The position numbers and the translations under genes are program-made. Source: Phialocephala subalpina (taxonomy: Eukaryota > Ascomycota > Leotiomycetes > Helotiales > Mollisiaceae). From it: a stretch of 48,442 bases of DNA. The stretch is from the NCBI GenBank assembly GCA_900073065.1, contig FJOG01000057.1, positions 1-48,442 on the forward strand, given 5' to 3'. A model generated the notes under the pieces. The model saw nothing but the letters and a program-made list of their open reading frames with translations. It ran no database searches and had not been told where the DNA came from. The first letter of the stretch is position 1, and the number at the start of each line of letters is the position of its first letter. This document shows, piece by piece, positions 1 to 11,061 of this stretch.

Positions 1-75
1 ATTTATTAATTTATTAATTTATTATAATTAATTATAATCGAGTATATAATTCAATTAATTTAATAATTACTTTGA
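1..75. other. AT-rich edge, probable end of a RIP-degraded block
   Basis: The first ~75 bases are almost pure A/T and then give way to balanced sequence. This matches the composition of the large AT-rich blocks later in the window, so it is probably the end of another such block. No coding potential is seen. Confidence 0.5.
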
Positions 76-902
76 TATTTAGTAGTTCAACCAATATACG
101 GAGGTCGTACTCATAAGTGCCGAGAATACAGGGCATTTCGACCAATCATGCCCTGTAAGCCCTTGTAACGCACGTGCGCTGTATTTTTAGTGAGTGAGCC
201 CTAGAAGCTGTCGGAAATTAGGGCCAAAGCCCCCCAAATGTGACCCTACAGGGCTCCTTAGGGGCGATCACGGCGCACAGCCCCTATATTCTCGTGACTT
301 TTGGAACCGACCTTCGTATTCAGACCTCGAACCTATCAAAAGCAACCTCCGCGAGACTAGGTCGGTGTGAGAGGGGACCTGGCAAGGCAGCGCGAAGTGG
401 CTCACAGCCATGGACCGCGGCAGATAATGGAGGCGATGGCCACCCATCGCAGCTATGGAGACGGTGGCTGGTTATGCTAACCGTGTGCTTATACTATGTA
501 CGTCTAGGAGAGAGGAGATCTTGGCGATCAGACTCCTCTGATTGGGTTCCCCTGACCACTCTCTGTGCTGTGATACCCAAAGAACTCAGTGCTCCATATT
601 GCCTGAGGAGTCGTGTCAAGACATGAAATAATTTGGTGTGGCTGGATACTTTGCGACTAGTACTGTACAGTATCCTATCCAATCGGCGCTCTGACCGGTT
701 CTTCTCCCGTAACCTCTGGCTCCTATCGAGATTACAAGGGGAAAGCCCCCGTAAGTTATCCCGTCCAGACAGTGTTTGAAACAAATTAACTTATTATATT
801 AACGCCTAAGCTGTTGATAAGGATTTTTTGGATCCCACGAATTACAACTCTACCCCTTGAGATTGTCCGGAGGGATTGACGGAACGTTCGTGAAGCTGAC
901 AT
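76..902. other. Gene-free stretch upstream of the alginate lyase gene
   Basis: About 830 bases of balanced composition with no convincing gene. Two modest ORFs on opposite strands (240-626 and 494-784) overlap each other and show no recognisable domain or fungal gene structure. Parts may be old repeat sequence, but no terminal repeats are visible. Confidence 0.4.
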
Positions 903-912
903 TATATATATA
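903..912 (+). promoter_or_regulatory. Possible TATA element of the alginate lyase gene
   Basis: A TATATATATA run lies about 80 bases before the ATG at 994, a normal distance for a fungal TATA box. This is a composition-level call only. Confidence 0.35.
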
Positions 913-993
913 GGAGTATTTCTCTCAATAAGATCTCCTTTTCTTGAGAATATTTTAACGTCAACAACGAAAGCGCAGACTCCCGCAAGAAGG

Positions 994-2244
994 ATGCTTT
1001 TTTTAATTATCTTGACTGTGGCTTTTGCCACAGTGGGTGAGGCGTTTGTCCATCCCGGTCTCCTCCAGAGCTCAGCAGACTTCAACCGGATCAAGACAAA
1101 TATTGCTGCAGGCAATCAGCCATGGGTGGCAGGTTATCAGAAGCTTCTCGATAGTGGGTTTGCAACTCCCACATACCAACCAAATCCAGCTCCAACCATC
1201 TACCGTGGGTCAGATGGGGTTCATGCAGAGAACTACGGTCAACTTTATGTCGATGTTGGCGCTGCTTACGTCCTGTCACTTCTTTGGGCTATCACTGGAG
1301 AAAGTCAATGGGGCAATGCGGCTGTCCGTGTCCTTGATGCTTGGTCTTCAACATTAGTAGCTCTTGGTGGAGATACTGATGTGTACCTTGCAGCTGGGAT
1401 TTATGGTTATGAGTTCTGCCAATCTGCAGAGATCATGCGTGACTACTCGGCTTGGACGGGCTTCAGTCAATTCCAAGACATGATGGTGAACGTGTTCTAT
1501 CCTGAGATCAATGGCTGGTTTGTTGGTCATGAAAACTGGGGGAGCTACTCATCAGGCGTCTACCCAGGCTGGGACCTTTGCATTATTGCTGGAGGGATGT
1601 CACTAGGTGTTCTAATGGATAATGAGACCATCTACAACCAAGCTGTAGACTGGTTTTATAATGGCACCGGTAATGGGCAGATTAACCGCGCTATACCATT
1701 TGTCTATTTCTATGACGATGAATGGTCGGCTCAGCCCATGGAAGCTGGTCGGGACCAAGGACATACCATGCTTGATATAGCACTACTGGGGGTTATTGGT
1801 CAAACCTCATGGAACCAAGGGCTCAATCTTTTTGGATACAATGGTAGTCTGATTTGGGCCGCGTAAGTCTTGCCTCTTTTCTTCCTAACTGAGTTGTATC
1901 AGGTGTCTAAGTTTCTGTGCTAATGCTTCTAATTCAGGGCCGAATACGTCGCAAAATATAATCTTGGTTATGATGTCCCATACACAGATTATAATGCTTG
2001 GCCTATTGAGCTTCCTGCCATAAGCAATTCCAGTCGGGGTGATATCCGTCCAATATGGGAGTTGCTTTACAATCATTATGGCGTCGTTCAGAATTACAAT
2101 GTCACTTGGACAAAGCAATACCGTGATTTAGTTGTGTCAGATGGCGGTGGTGCAGAAGGAGGCAGCGGAGACTATGGCACTAATAGCGGTGGATATGATC
2201 AACTTGGCTGGGGTACTCTTCTTTACACACTAGAAGCAAGTTAG
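994..2244 (+). CDS. Secreted alginate-lyase-family protein (fungal, PF05426 type)
   Basis: Two exons, 994-1862 and 1938-2244, are joined by a 75-nt GTAAGT...CAG intron and give about 391 residues. Residues 1-16 form a signal peptide (MLFLIILTVAFATVGEA), so the product should be secreted. The body matches the fungal alginate-lyase fold family. Recognisable motifs are HPGLL near the N-terminus, ENYGQLY, IYGYEFCQSAEIMRDYS, EAGRDQGHTMLD near residue 250, and the C-terminal RPIWELLYNHYGV and GGGAEGGSGDYG segments, the last two carried mostly by exon 2. The family cleaves uronate polysaccharides by beta-elimination, but the substrate of fungal members is usually unproven. The splice restores AAEYVAKYN in frame, which supports the intron. 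No neighbour suggests a pathway. An intact single-copy-like gene with normal codon use. Confidence 0.85.
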
Positions 2245-3084
2245 CTAAGCACCGATTTTTCCTGTTAGCTGAGAGAGCCGATTATGAGGCAGCTGTTGGT
2301 GGAGACTGAGTGTTGTCGAATGTTATGAATACCGGTAGGGGAAGATGTTGATTGGATTGGTGACGTCTGTTGCAAAGATGTTGGTCGTAAGTTGATTGCG
2401 AAGCATATATTTTCTGAATTAAGTAATTGATCCTCAGAGACCTCTATCTTATTGTCACGAATCAAAATAAATATAACGACTCAAGTGTACCTGTGTTAGT
2501 TCGTATATGCAGCAAACCAGGCTGGGAATGCCTCTGGGAGGTGGCTCGGCTTCTCCGCCGACGGCTTGCTGCAGCTTGGAGGTTAACGCGGCCTCGAGTA
2601 TGCAAGTTTGTATATGCGGCGTACCAGGCATGCCGCTGCGAATGTAGCTCGGCTTCTCCCCTACTCCGCCACCATCTGTAGGAAGATGATCTGAAGAAAG
2701 GCGCCCTTGAGAGCCGCTATCCCGGAGTACGGCCTCGACCCCACAAATGGGCGCTCGACGAGAGCGTGGCTTCCACATATGAAGCTGGTGATATGTGAAG
2801 GAATGGTCAGGTGACTTTCATACTTTGTGAATAGTCACACTTGTATATTACTCGTAACGCGCGCTCCGCACGCAGCTGTTGTTAACTACGACAGTGAATA
2901 TTGTTCCTGCTGTCGAGCATGACGGGCGATAGCTTGTAAGAACATGTTCTATAATTCTGAATTGCTAAGTCATTACGGGACATCCAGGTTGATGGTTAGC
3001 ATCCCTTCCCCTATCAGATTTTGACATAGCTAATGTACCTCTAGGATAGTCTAAAAATACTCCCATTTGTAGTCAGCAAGAAGA
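2245..3084. other. Intergenic, with an imperfect tandem repeat
   Basis: This is the 3' flank of the alginate lyase gene, followed by GC-rich sequence that carries the repeat at 2500-2659. The ORFs 2427-2681 (+) and 2455-2778 (-) cover this repeat on opposite strands and look incidental. No other signal is seen. Confidence 0.4.
2500..2659. repeat. Two-unit imperfect tandem repeat
   Basis: The 23-mer at 2500-2522 (TTCGTATATGCAGCAAACCA then GGC) recurs at 2607-2629 with 19 of 23 bases the same. The 13-mer GCTCGGCTTCTCC recurs at 2544-2556 and 2647-2659. The unit is about 105 bases and diverged. Confidence 0.6.
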
Positions 3085-3469
3085 TGTACCACGAAGCTGC
3101 CCAAGAACTGGGACTAGCTATGCTACAAGACGGATCCCTCGATCATCTCCTACCCAACCCTCTCACCATCAAACTTCCACTTAGCACTTTAGGCGGACGA
3201 AAAAAAATTGTAGCTTACCTCTGACAGGACTTGTCCAGGTTGAGGCAGGAGAAGGTCCAGACGGCTTATTCACCGTCATACGGCCCTCATTCGAAGACGC
3301 ACAAGGAGTGTTAGTGATGCAAGCTCTCGCCCCCTCACTCTTAGGAATCGATATTTTCAACGCACTGACGATGGTTGATTTCTGGAACCCAGTCTACTCG
3401 TGGAGGTATCAGTTGCGGAAGTGGTCAGGGCAAAAATGTATGGTATTGATGTCAAATCTGTCCTTCTAG
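3085..3469 (+). pseudogene. Frameshifted unknown gene fragment
   Basis: A reading frame opens with ATG at 3085 (MYHEAAQELGLAMLQDGSLD) and runs into a stop just after an eight-A run at about 3200-3207. Shifting one frame at that run gives an uninterrupted continuation to 3469, containing VQVEAGEGPDGLFTVIRPSF and a hydrophobic stretch. Composition on both sides is protein-like, so this looks like one gene broken by a one-base slip in the homopolymer, or an assembly error there. I do not recognise the family. It may once have connected to the ORF at 3659-4186 through introns, but I could not build a convincing joined model. Confidence 0.35.
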
Positions 3470-3658
3470 CTAAGTGGAAATGTCTGCTTGATATAGTGCT
3501 CTCACTGGCACATCCGAACTAGGCCAAACCGCCTAGTGAAACGATGCGTAACTGATGATGCGGCTTCATGCCAACATGCACCGATTTCCCCACTGTACTG
3601 CCACTGATTACGAGTCCTCAACTGACAGGAGAGGAGTCTTGATGCAATATATTCCTGA

Positions 3659-4186
3659 GTGTACCACTCTCGAAAAAGAAACAACACCTATGATCTCGGC
3701 AGGAAGTTTGTGGAGAACGTAAGAGCGAGTCAGAGGTTCAAAGAAAGTAGTCCGGAACGTGACTTCATCACCTTGCCCTTCAGCCCATTATCAAGTCTCC
3801 AAGCTCGGATACAACAATATTTGAACCTTGCGGATGCACGATTGGAAACTCTAGAAGGAGTGTTCGATTATTTGAAATTGGTGGAATCGAGGAGGAGGAG
3901 GATGTATCGTCCTTTTCCCTTGTCAGAGTTTGGGTTGAGTTTACCATATGCGTTGAACTATGACGAGGATGCGGGTGCGAGGTTCGAGATGAGGAAAGAT
4001 GGAAGTATTGCGCCATTGCCGACGAGAGGTGTGGAGTTCTTCAGGAGGTGGAATGGGACGCAAAAGAGTGGGCGCTTGGCTGGGTTTGATCCCAAAATTT
4101 TGCCGAGGCCAGGTACTGATGAAGAAAGAGGAGGATGTCCGTATATGAAAGTAGACGGGAAGCGGAGTCATGAGGGTGTATGGTGA
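3659..4186 (+). CDS. Hypothetical protein (unrecognised), start uncertain
   Basis: An open frame of about 175 codons with protein-like composition. It has a central segment (LSSLQARIQQYLNLADARLE) that could be helical, then a proline/arginine-rich part ending in VDGKRSHEGVW. The first usable codon is GTG; the first ATG lies well inside, so either the true start is later or this is the last exon of a longer gene whose earlier exons include 3085-3469. No signal peptide, membrane segment or catalytic motif is recognised. It may be part of the same decayed locus. Confidence 0.35.
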   Translation: MYHSRKRNNTYDLGRKFVENVRASQRFKESSPERDFITLPFSPLSSLQARIQQYLNLADARLETLEGVFDYLKLVESRRRRMYRPFPLSEFGLSLPYALNYDEDAGARFEMRKDGSIAPLPTRGVEFFRRWNGTQKSGRLAGFDPKILPRPGTDEERGGCPYMKVDGKRSHEGVW

Positions 4187-4386
4187 GAGGAATGATAATA
4201 TCAAAGTTGGAAGGAGAATACTCAAGAAGACTTCATACCAGTTCGTTTGCGCAATCCGTCATATCAGACACCTCTCATATTGTCACATTACACTCCTTCT
4301 CAACTCCATCCACGTATCCTATTTAACAAAATTGCCACCGAGATCCCTCGCACCTAACGTTGTTTCTAACTATGTATGCTCATGCT

Positions 4387-4554
4387 TCATCTTTCTCGAT
4401 TGAAGAGATCAAAGAAACCAACATGAGAGAGAAAGATCGCAATCAGGATTCCAACCACTGCTCCAAACATGAATTCTATCATAGCGGTTGTTGAAAAAGG
4501 AGCTAGGATGTCTGCTGCGTAGGAAGATATGGCAGGAGAGATGAAAAGTTGCAT
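4387..4554 (-). CDS. Possible 55-residue single-pass membrane microprotein
   Basis: A minus-strand frame with ATG at 4554 and TGA at 4387-4389 encodes 55 residues. It starts MQLFISPAISSYAADIL, then has a clear hydrophobic segment (residues ~29-43, MFGAVVGILIAIFLS) and a charged tail, FNRER. One transmembrane helix with a short basic C-terminus is typical of real fungal microproteins. The frame is short enough to arise by chance, and no homologue can be named. It lies 831 bases downstream of the ATG-less unknown ORF's neighbour region and about 720 bases from the GT17 stop. Confidence 0.4.
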   Translation of the reverse strand: MQLFISPAISSYAADILAPFSTTAMIEFMFGAVVGILIAIFLSHVGFFDLFNRER

Positions 4555-5274
4555 TTTGTTTCAAATTTTTGGGTTGTATGAGCGCGGTAGATGTACGGGG
4601 ACCTCGAGGTCTGGAAAACTTTGAGACGAGTTTATACCTGCAATGCTTTTTTTGAATGGAGATCCCTGTTGTATTGAAATGATTTGTAATCTAGAGGCCA
4701 TTCAATCCATTTGGTCTCTCGACGACGTATGCAAAGCTGTGCTGTATGAAATGATCGGTCGTACTATTCAATGAAGCATCTCTACAGAAGAGCAAGCTCG
4801 AGGATTCATGGAAAGATTGGAAGGAATCATGCGACCGTAATCGAAGTTCTCGAAGCTCGAGGACAATTTTAAGCGGTGAATGTTCCAGATGAATAAAAAC
4901 GTTACTTGACGCAAAGTTTCAACTTGAATGTCCGAGATATAGAAGACCGATGGCAAATGACAAAGTTAAGATAAGAAGTTCAGGATATCGAAGAGCTCTA
5001 AGCTTTGACGCAGGGTCAGACAATTCAAGATCCCTTGATCCCAGACACTTGACATCACACAACTCCTGCCGAATATTTGGCTCGCACCGATGTTTCAACC
5101 GAACAATGACATTGTCAGAGTCACCACGCGCACAGAAGCGCGGTGACACTGACCACATTGGATGATTGGACGGCACACAGGCAGAACCAAAACAAAAACG
5201 ACAAGTCTACCCGACCAAACGCTATGCATTCAAAACACAATCCAAACATTGGGTATCATACAGCCAACCAACCA
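4555..5274. other. Intergenic, 3' side of the GT17 gene
   Basis: About 720 bases with no gene that I can support. The overlapping ORFs on both strands at 4919-5176 and 4950-5459 are low-complexity or antisense to each other. The last part should contain the 3' untranslated region of the minus-strand glycosyltransferase. Confidence 0.4.
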
Positions 5275-6483
5275 TCACCTCATCTCCCCTTCCCCATCGC
5301 CAGGCGCGTAGTCGACAAACCCCGCACTGTCCCCATCCCTATCCAAAAGGTATCCAAAACGTTCCTTCTGCCCCGCAACATATGCAGGGACATCTGAGTT
5401 CTCATCGATTCGCAGATACCACTGCCCCCATCTATCCCACAGGTCTTTGCCCTTCCTGATGTGGTCCACGATATATTCCTTCTTACGAAATTTCTTGTCG
5501 TTGTATTCTACATGAGAGAAAGATTGCATCTTGCCCAACATCTCTTCGATGGTTGCGAAACAGGATGAGCAATGCCAGGCTGCGTTGTAGAGATCTGCTT
5601 TCTCTTTATCGAAGAATGGGGAGCCGTGACCGCCGCGCAGGTCTTGGGGGAGGATTGTCGAGTCAGGTTGGAAGGTCGTGGCTTGGGGATGTGCCCATTC
5701 GGAGCCTCGGTGGAGCCATTGGAAGCTGTAATAGTAGAAGCGTGATCGTAGCGTAAGACGTTTTGGGAATTCGCAATTCCTGAGGACAGTGAGGGACGCT
5801 GGGCGTGGAATCTCGTCGATATCGGATACCAAAATGACGTCTTCAGGATTCGGCGCTTGAACTCCTTGAAGCCTCGGAAGAACCTGTTCAAACATCGCAT
5901 TCCGTTGATATTTCTCATGATCCCATTGTGTCCACTCTTCTTCCTTAACCTTCACTGGATCTGGATCCTCAAGTACATGATAAATAATCTGATCCTTAAA
6001 CTTTGTAAAATTTCGCCAATTATCATTCAAGATCAACGGTTTCGGTAGCCCAGTAAACGTCGATGCTGATTCTAGGATGACGAAATAGTCGACGTGGTGA
6101 GAGAGTTCATTGAGTCGGATCTCGAGCCAATCGAGCTCGGTGTTGATCATGAACAAATCGTAGATTTTGCGCCGGGAGTCGCGACGAGGAAAGGCGTTCC
6201 AGCCATGCTTACTACAATATCCTTCTGCTTCGACGGGGTTGAGGAATCCGTTGCTGTCCATCCATTGCTTATTCTTACTCAAATAATCCTCTTCCAGATC
6301 CAGATCCGACGTTCCGATCGCATGTTTGTGTCCCCCATACGCAAGGTTCTGTCGGAAGAAGAAGACGCAGAAGCTGAAGATGAGGAGGACGGTGATTAAT
6401 TTGAAGGAATTGCGCCGTGACCAGACTGTATGTGTCGTTTTCATCTTCCCATTCCTATCTCGAGCAACGAGCCCAAAAGCCAT
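5275..6483 (-). CDS. Family GT17 glycosyltransferase (GnT-III-like N-acetylglucosaminyltransferase)
   Basis: A single-exon type II membrane protein of about 402 residues, counted from the ATG at 6483 (MAFGLVARD). The frame is open further upstream to 6576, but the internal start gives the usual short basic cytoplasmic tail. Residues ~27-43 (FKLITVLLIFSFCVFFF) form the signal anchor, followed by a short stem. The catalytic domain carries the GT17 hallmarks YDLFMINTELDWLEIRL, VDYFVILES, TFTGLPKPL and, at ~220-228, SDIDEIPRP, the acidic nucleotide-sugar/metal motif. Family members add beta-1,4-GlcNAc in the Golgi; the acceptor in filamentous fungi is not established. Length and motif order are those of an intact member. 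Confidence 0.88.
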   Translation of the reverse strand: MAFGLVARDRNGKMKTTHTVWSRRNSFKLITVLLIFSFCVFFFRQNLAYGGHKHAIGTSDLDLEEDYLSKNKQWMDSNGFLNPVEAEGYCSKHGWNAFPRRDSRRKIYDLFMINTELDWLEIRLNELSHHVDYFVILESASTFTGLPKPLILNDNWRNFTKFKDQIIYHVLEDPDPVKVKEEEWTQWDHEKYQRNAMFEQVLPRLQGVQAPNPEDVILVSDIDEIPRPASLTVLRNCEFPKRLTLRSRFYYYSFQWLHRGSEWAHPQATTFQPDSTILPQDLRGGHGSPFFDKEKADLYNAAWHCSSCFATIEEMLGKMQSFSHVEYNDKKFRKKEYIVDHIRKGKDLWDRWGQWYLRIDENSDVPAYVAGQKERFGYLLDRDGDSAGFVDYAPGDGEGEMR

Positions 6484-8117
6484 CTCTGAAGTCCAAAAAT
6501 CGAATTTTCCAAAACCTGAAACGAAAAGAGAAAGTTTTAAAAGGAAGGGAAAAAACGAAGGGTGAATGAAGTACAAGTAAGCACGAGTCTCATCCTCTCA
6601 TCAGACAGAACACTTCGTCCTACACGAGATGAAATTGAGCCAGCCACCTGCACCCTCGACAAATACCGATTCGACCGCGTCCTTATCCAACGAAATAAAA
6701 AAAATCAATTACCATATTAGCCTGCTACTCGATCCCAGAACGAGACTGTTTTGGGCGGCTGCCTAAAATAAGGGATCAGACCATGCATCGGTCTGTGATG
6801 TGGTGGAAATAAGCTGTGCTATGTCATCGATGTGTAGTGTATGGTCTCGCATGGAAACGGAGACATGCCGGCGCCCAGAGATTCGCTGTCTCCGGCTAAC
6901 CTTACGTGATGTGAGGCTCAGCTGCAACTTGAACTTTGAACTCTATCCATTTGCGGCTTTTTTTCTGGCGAGGTGCAAGCCAATTGGAAACCTTATTTGG
7001 TGATTAGATGGAATTGATAGTGGATAAAACGCAATTTGAGGCGTGAATGTGTCAATTGGAAAGGCTGAGGTTGAAAAAGAGATTTCGAATACGGACGAGC
7101 TCAGCCCCTGAAATAATAGCCGAAGGATGCTAGTGAGACAAGCTTTTTCTAGTGCTGCACCAGCATGGATACATCCCGACACGTGGAGAACAAACATTAC
7201 TGGGCGATGGATTTAGACTTCACGATCCTTTACGACAGGGACAATGTCTGGAAGCCTGGAATACGATATAATACTAAGAGATGAACAGGCCCACGATGAT
7301 GGTTAGGGACGAAGATAAAGATCGGGAGAAGAACCCAGCCACAACCGGCAAGGCACATTGATTTTCGGCTCCAGACCACGCCTCCTTTCGGGACGTGACA
7401 TGCTCTTACTTCGTAGCCCGTCCGTGGAGGTTTCGAGTCTCGAGTCTCCCAAAAGGAATGACACTGCAGAACCGTTAAACGCCTTAACCAGAAGAGGGAA
7501 TCACCTTCTCCATCACATCTCCATCCCCTGCTTGATTCGAACCTTCTTTACGAACTCGGGGGTCCCTCACGCGTCTTGATCGTCACGGAAAAGCCGACTC
7601 TCCGTGAACATCTCATTTAAGGTTATCCCAATTGGTAATTTGGATCCGATCCTGCACGTCACAGGTACAGCGAAGACGAAAAACTATAAGCACGGGGGGA
7701 GAACTACCGGAGCCAATTGAAGAAGAGAGAATTATTCTGCCTTGGCCTAGCTACTCCACATTTAACCTTAAACACCTCACCTCCTCGACTCCTTCGAAGA
7801 TTGCGAGCTTGTATCTGATTCTCGATACGAAAAAGCTCTGACGAAGTTCTTGTTCTGAGAAGGAAGAAGTTCCAACGATGATAAATCCAGACAAGCTCCC
7901 GACAATGCAGGGTATCGAACATCCAAACTCATACAACTCGCACCCAAATCCCATGCCATACATCCAACAGAAAGGAAGGTCTATTTCGTACCGTGAGTTC
8001 CGCCAATTATGCCCCAGTCCGTTCGTTCGTTGCATCGTGATATGCCTTCAAATGCTACCAGTCAACCACTCCATATATGCATCCTCCATCCATTCTATCC
8101 ATGCATCTCTATCCAAA
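6484..8117. other. Long intergenic region, promoter side of GT17
   Basis: About 1.6 kb between the GT17 start and the 3' end of the coiled-coil gene, both on the minus strand. ORFs here are short, on both strands and without domain character. It should contain the GT17 promoter and 5' leader and the 3' untranslated region of the coiled-coil gene. I see no repeat, RNA gene or other structure. Confidence 0.4.
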
Positions 8118-10060
8118 TTACTCGCGAATGCTCTCCTCCACAGCAGTCACTTCGTCCTTCTTTCCAAACGCCCATCCTATCCAACTAGCTCTCTTATTCG
8201 CGGCCTCTTCTCCACTCGTCCTCCTGTTCTCAGGATGATCCTGCACTAACCTCAATGGCTTCGGCTTATTACCCGCGAATGTCGTTGCTTTCTGTGATCG
8301 CGGCGGGCTATTGCTTGGCGGCGTTGACACCTCACCACTGTCACCGCTCGTGCTGCTTGTCTCGCTCTTCATGCCTGGGAAGTTGCCTGCTGTAGGAACT
8401 TGGCCTGTACTTGGTACGCGGTGCGCGGCGTTGGGGTTGCCGCCCGCCAAGGGAGGCGCAAAGAATGATTGCGAATGTCGGGGTGTTTGGGGCCCGGTGA
8501 GGGTTGGTGAGGTTTGACCACCGCGGTACATTTGGTTGACTACGTTGGCTGCTCCGCCGGTATATTGCTCGCTCTGGGGACGTGGACGTCCTGATCGGAA
8601 GCTAGAGGAACGGCCGAGACCGATTGGGATGCTTGGGGCTGTGTCGGGGTCTGCCAAAGCAGAGTGTGAAGCTGGCATGACAGACTGAGGACGTGGACGA
8701 CGGCCAGCTCCCATGGCAACTGACTTGGCACGCTGCAGGATCGAGGCACCACTTGCTTCCTTGGGTGGAGGTGGTGGAAGGTCCTTGTCGACATTTGCAG
8801 CTCCGCCCGACTCGAAATCCGAGGACTGGCCGAGGATAGCTTCGAAGCCCTGGTGTTGGAGAAGGCGCTCAATGATCTTGTTGATATACAGGGTCAAAGC
8901 CTTGTTCTGGTCCTTGGCAGACTTCAACTCAGCTTCCAGGCGCCTGTAGTTATCACTCTCTCCTTCTCCAGCCTCGGATAGCTCGTCTGCCAGACTGGGT
9001 GCGCTGGATCTTCCTTCAAGTGCATTCAGTGCATCCGCGTTGTGTGAAGCGTGGCCCATGAAGTCGGACTTTGCAAAATCCCCCGTCAGCGTCTTCTCTG
9101 AGAGGAGGAGCTGGTAACTTTCATTGTCCTCCATCAATCTCGCATTTGTCATGCGTGCTTCCAGTAGTAAACGTTCTACTTCTCGCATTCGGCCTCCGCC
9201 CATATTCTCCGACTCAACTAACTTGATCTGTGCCTCTGCCAACTCCAGTCGCAAAGACTCAATTAATCTATCTTTTTGTAGTAGTAGTTTCGAGTTGTTT
9301 CGTGAGTCGCTGCGAGCTAGGCCGGACGGGGGTGCGAATTGACCTTCGAGACTTGGTGAGGAGTTGTTTGCTTGTAGATGTTAGCATTAGGCCCTACAGA
9401 ATATTGAATACGCTTACATCGTCTCGACATGCGGCTTTCCTCACTCTCATTAGATCTCTGGTTCAGGGAGTCCTTCAGCCTCTGGATAATGGTCTGCATC
9501 TCTTCCTCCCGGTTCGCCATCTCCTCTCTTTCCTTTGTCATCGAACTCCTCTCGGCCTCGTAGATCGATTCCATTTCGCGCTTCTGTCGCAGAGCATCGC
9601 GCTTGTCATTCTCCAGAGTCTCCAGACGCTCCTCATTCTCATGTACTTTATCCTCGAGCTTCCCCTGTTCAGCTAGAGCTTCATCCAATCTCGACTGTAG
9701 AACCTGAGCTTGCTTCTGGAATTGTTCAGAGATCGTCTCCGTTTTCCTCAGGCGTTCTTTCAGATCATCTAACAAAGCGACCGTCTCTGCCCGAGCGTCA
9801 TCATCGGCATCAGAAGTTGTACTCGTCGAGCTGAGATTCGAAGCGCCAGCGCCAGGTCGTTGCATTGCTGCGCGAGCAGAGACTGGAGTTCCTCCTCTCA
9901 CCGATCGTGCTCGTGCGACACCATTGGCTGTCGCTGATGACGGTGTCGGCGAACGCGCTGGGGTGCTGGAGCGAGACGGTGATGTAGAGGTAGGATCTGT
10001 CGAGGGTCTTCGTCCTGGAGGACCGGTGCTGGCTGGAGGTTTCTTGGTCGCTGCAGACAT
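8118..10060 (-). CDS. Coiled-coil scaffold protein ('M protein repeat'-like, fungal)
   Basis: Two exons on the minus strand, 10060-9418 and 9370-8118, with a 47-nt GTAAGC...AAG intron, give about 631 residues. The N-terminal ~90 residues are low-complexity Pro/Ser/Thr/Arg (MSAATKKPPASTGPPGRR). Residues ~90-215 form a long heptad-rich coiled coil. Across the splice comes SRRSNNSSPSLEGQFAPPSG, then a second coiled coil. A conserved segment follows, RRLEAELKSAKDQNKALTLY and then INKIIERLLQHQGFEAIL, before a disordered Pro/Ser-rich tail. This architecture matches proteins annotated in Pezizomycotina as 'M protein repeat protein', whose function is not established; a cytoskeletal or cell-end scaffold is plausible only by structure. 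It shares a divergent promoter with the eL30 gene. Confidence 0.7.
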
Positions 10061-10390
10061 GGTTGTTGTCAGATGCCGATGTTGTACACGGTCGCTGGAA
10101 GGGTGTTGTGATGTCTGTCGTCAGGAAAACAAGGTTCGATATTCGCGCAAACAATTCTAGATCTGCAGTGGCTATAAATGGAACAACAGTCTTGCGAGGC
10201 TGCAACTTTCGATCGTAACCGTTATTCTGGTCGTCAAAATGTTCAAGAGCTCAGCGATGCATGGTGTTGTTGTTGGGAGCAATAATGTGTCCTTTGGACG
10301 TGTTGACAATTGTAGGGCCGACGAGTAAATTGGTCTCTCTTCGCGACTCCCTCTTATCCCAGTCGCATAACTGACGCGAAGCTATCCCTT

Positions 10391-10890
10391 CACCACAATA
10401 ACACCAAGCAACCAAGACCAGGGGAGCCACCATTTGATCTCCCAGTTTCATGCAGATTGAAACACTTCTTGCCAGGTTATGCTTGACTTTCTGCGAGCTA
10501 ATCGGGTTCATGAAGGGTTGCAGAAGCCTTACAAAGCATTATCTGAATCACGTATTGATGGATCATCCCAATCACGGAGAGAGGCAGCATTTGCAGGTCC
10601 GATGCAAACTCAATGACCAGATGAATTTAATTTTGAGGAACACCACAATAACACCAAGCAACCAAGACCAGGGGAGCCACCATTTGATCTCCCAGTTTCA
10701 TGCAGATTGAAACACTTCTTGCCAGGTTATGCTTGACTTTCTGCGAGCTAATCGGGTTCATGAAGGGTTGCAGAAGCCTTACAAAGCATTATCTGAATCA
10801 CGTATTGATGGATCATCCCAATCACGGAGAGAGGCAGCATTTGCAGGTCCGATGCAAACTCAATGACCAGATGAATTTAATTTTGAGGAA
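10391..10890. repeat. Exact 250-bp tandem duplication in the divergent promoter
   Basis: Bases 10391-10640 and 10641-10890 are identical wherever I compared them line by line, head to tail, beginning CACCACAATAACACC and ending TTTTGAGGAA. There is no microhomology at the junctions. The duplication ends 171 bases before the eL30 start codon, inside the region that should contain its promoter. Each unit holds the same incidental 64-codon frame, which I do not count as a gene. Confidence 0.95.
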
Positions 10891-10905
10891 TCGTGACCAT
10901 ATTTG

Positions 10906-10913
10906 CACGTGAC
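10906..10913. promoter_or_regulatory. CACGTGAC E-box upstream of eL30
   Basis: A CACGTG core with the flanking AC, about 150 bases before the eL30 ATG and 15 bases after the tandem duplication. E-boxes bind Cbf1/bHLH factors in fungi; a role here is inferred from position only. Confidence 0.4.
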
Positions 10914-11061
10914 TGAGAGATTATCCGAGCTAGCCAAATCAGGATTGGCGCCCACACTGCATATCCTCGCGAACTTTTTGTCCTCAAGAAATCTTTCAAC
11001 ACCAAGCAAACCTGCCGGAGCACCACTTTCAAGATCACAATCAAATCTTGAATCAGCAACG

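Noticed and set aside
240..784. Overlapping ORFs on both strands near the left end
   Set aside because: They overlap each other in antisense, lack any family motif and show no fungal gene context.
10450..10912. Two ORFs (10450-10710 and 10700-10912) with the same 64-residue start
   Set aside because: They are the same bases repeated by the 250-bp tandem duplication in an intergenic promoter region; they have no domain and no sign of being a gene family.
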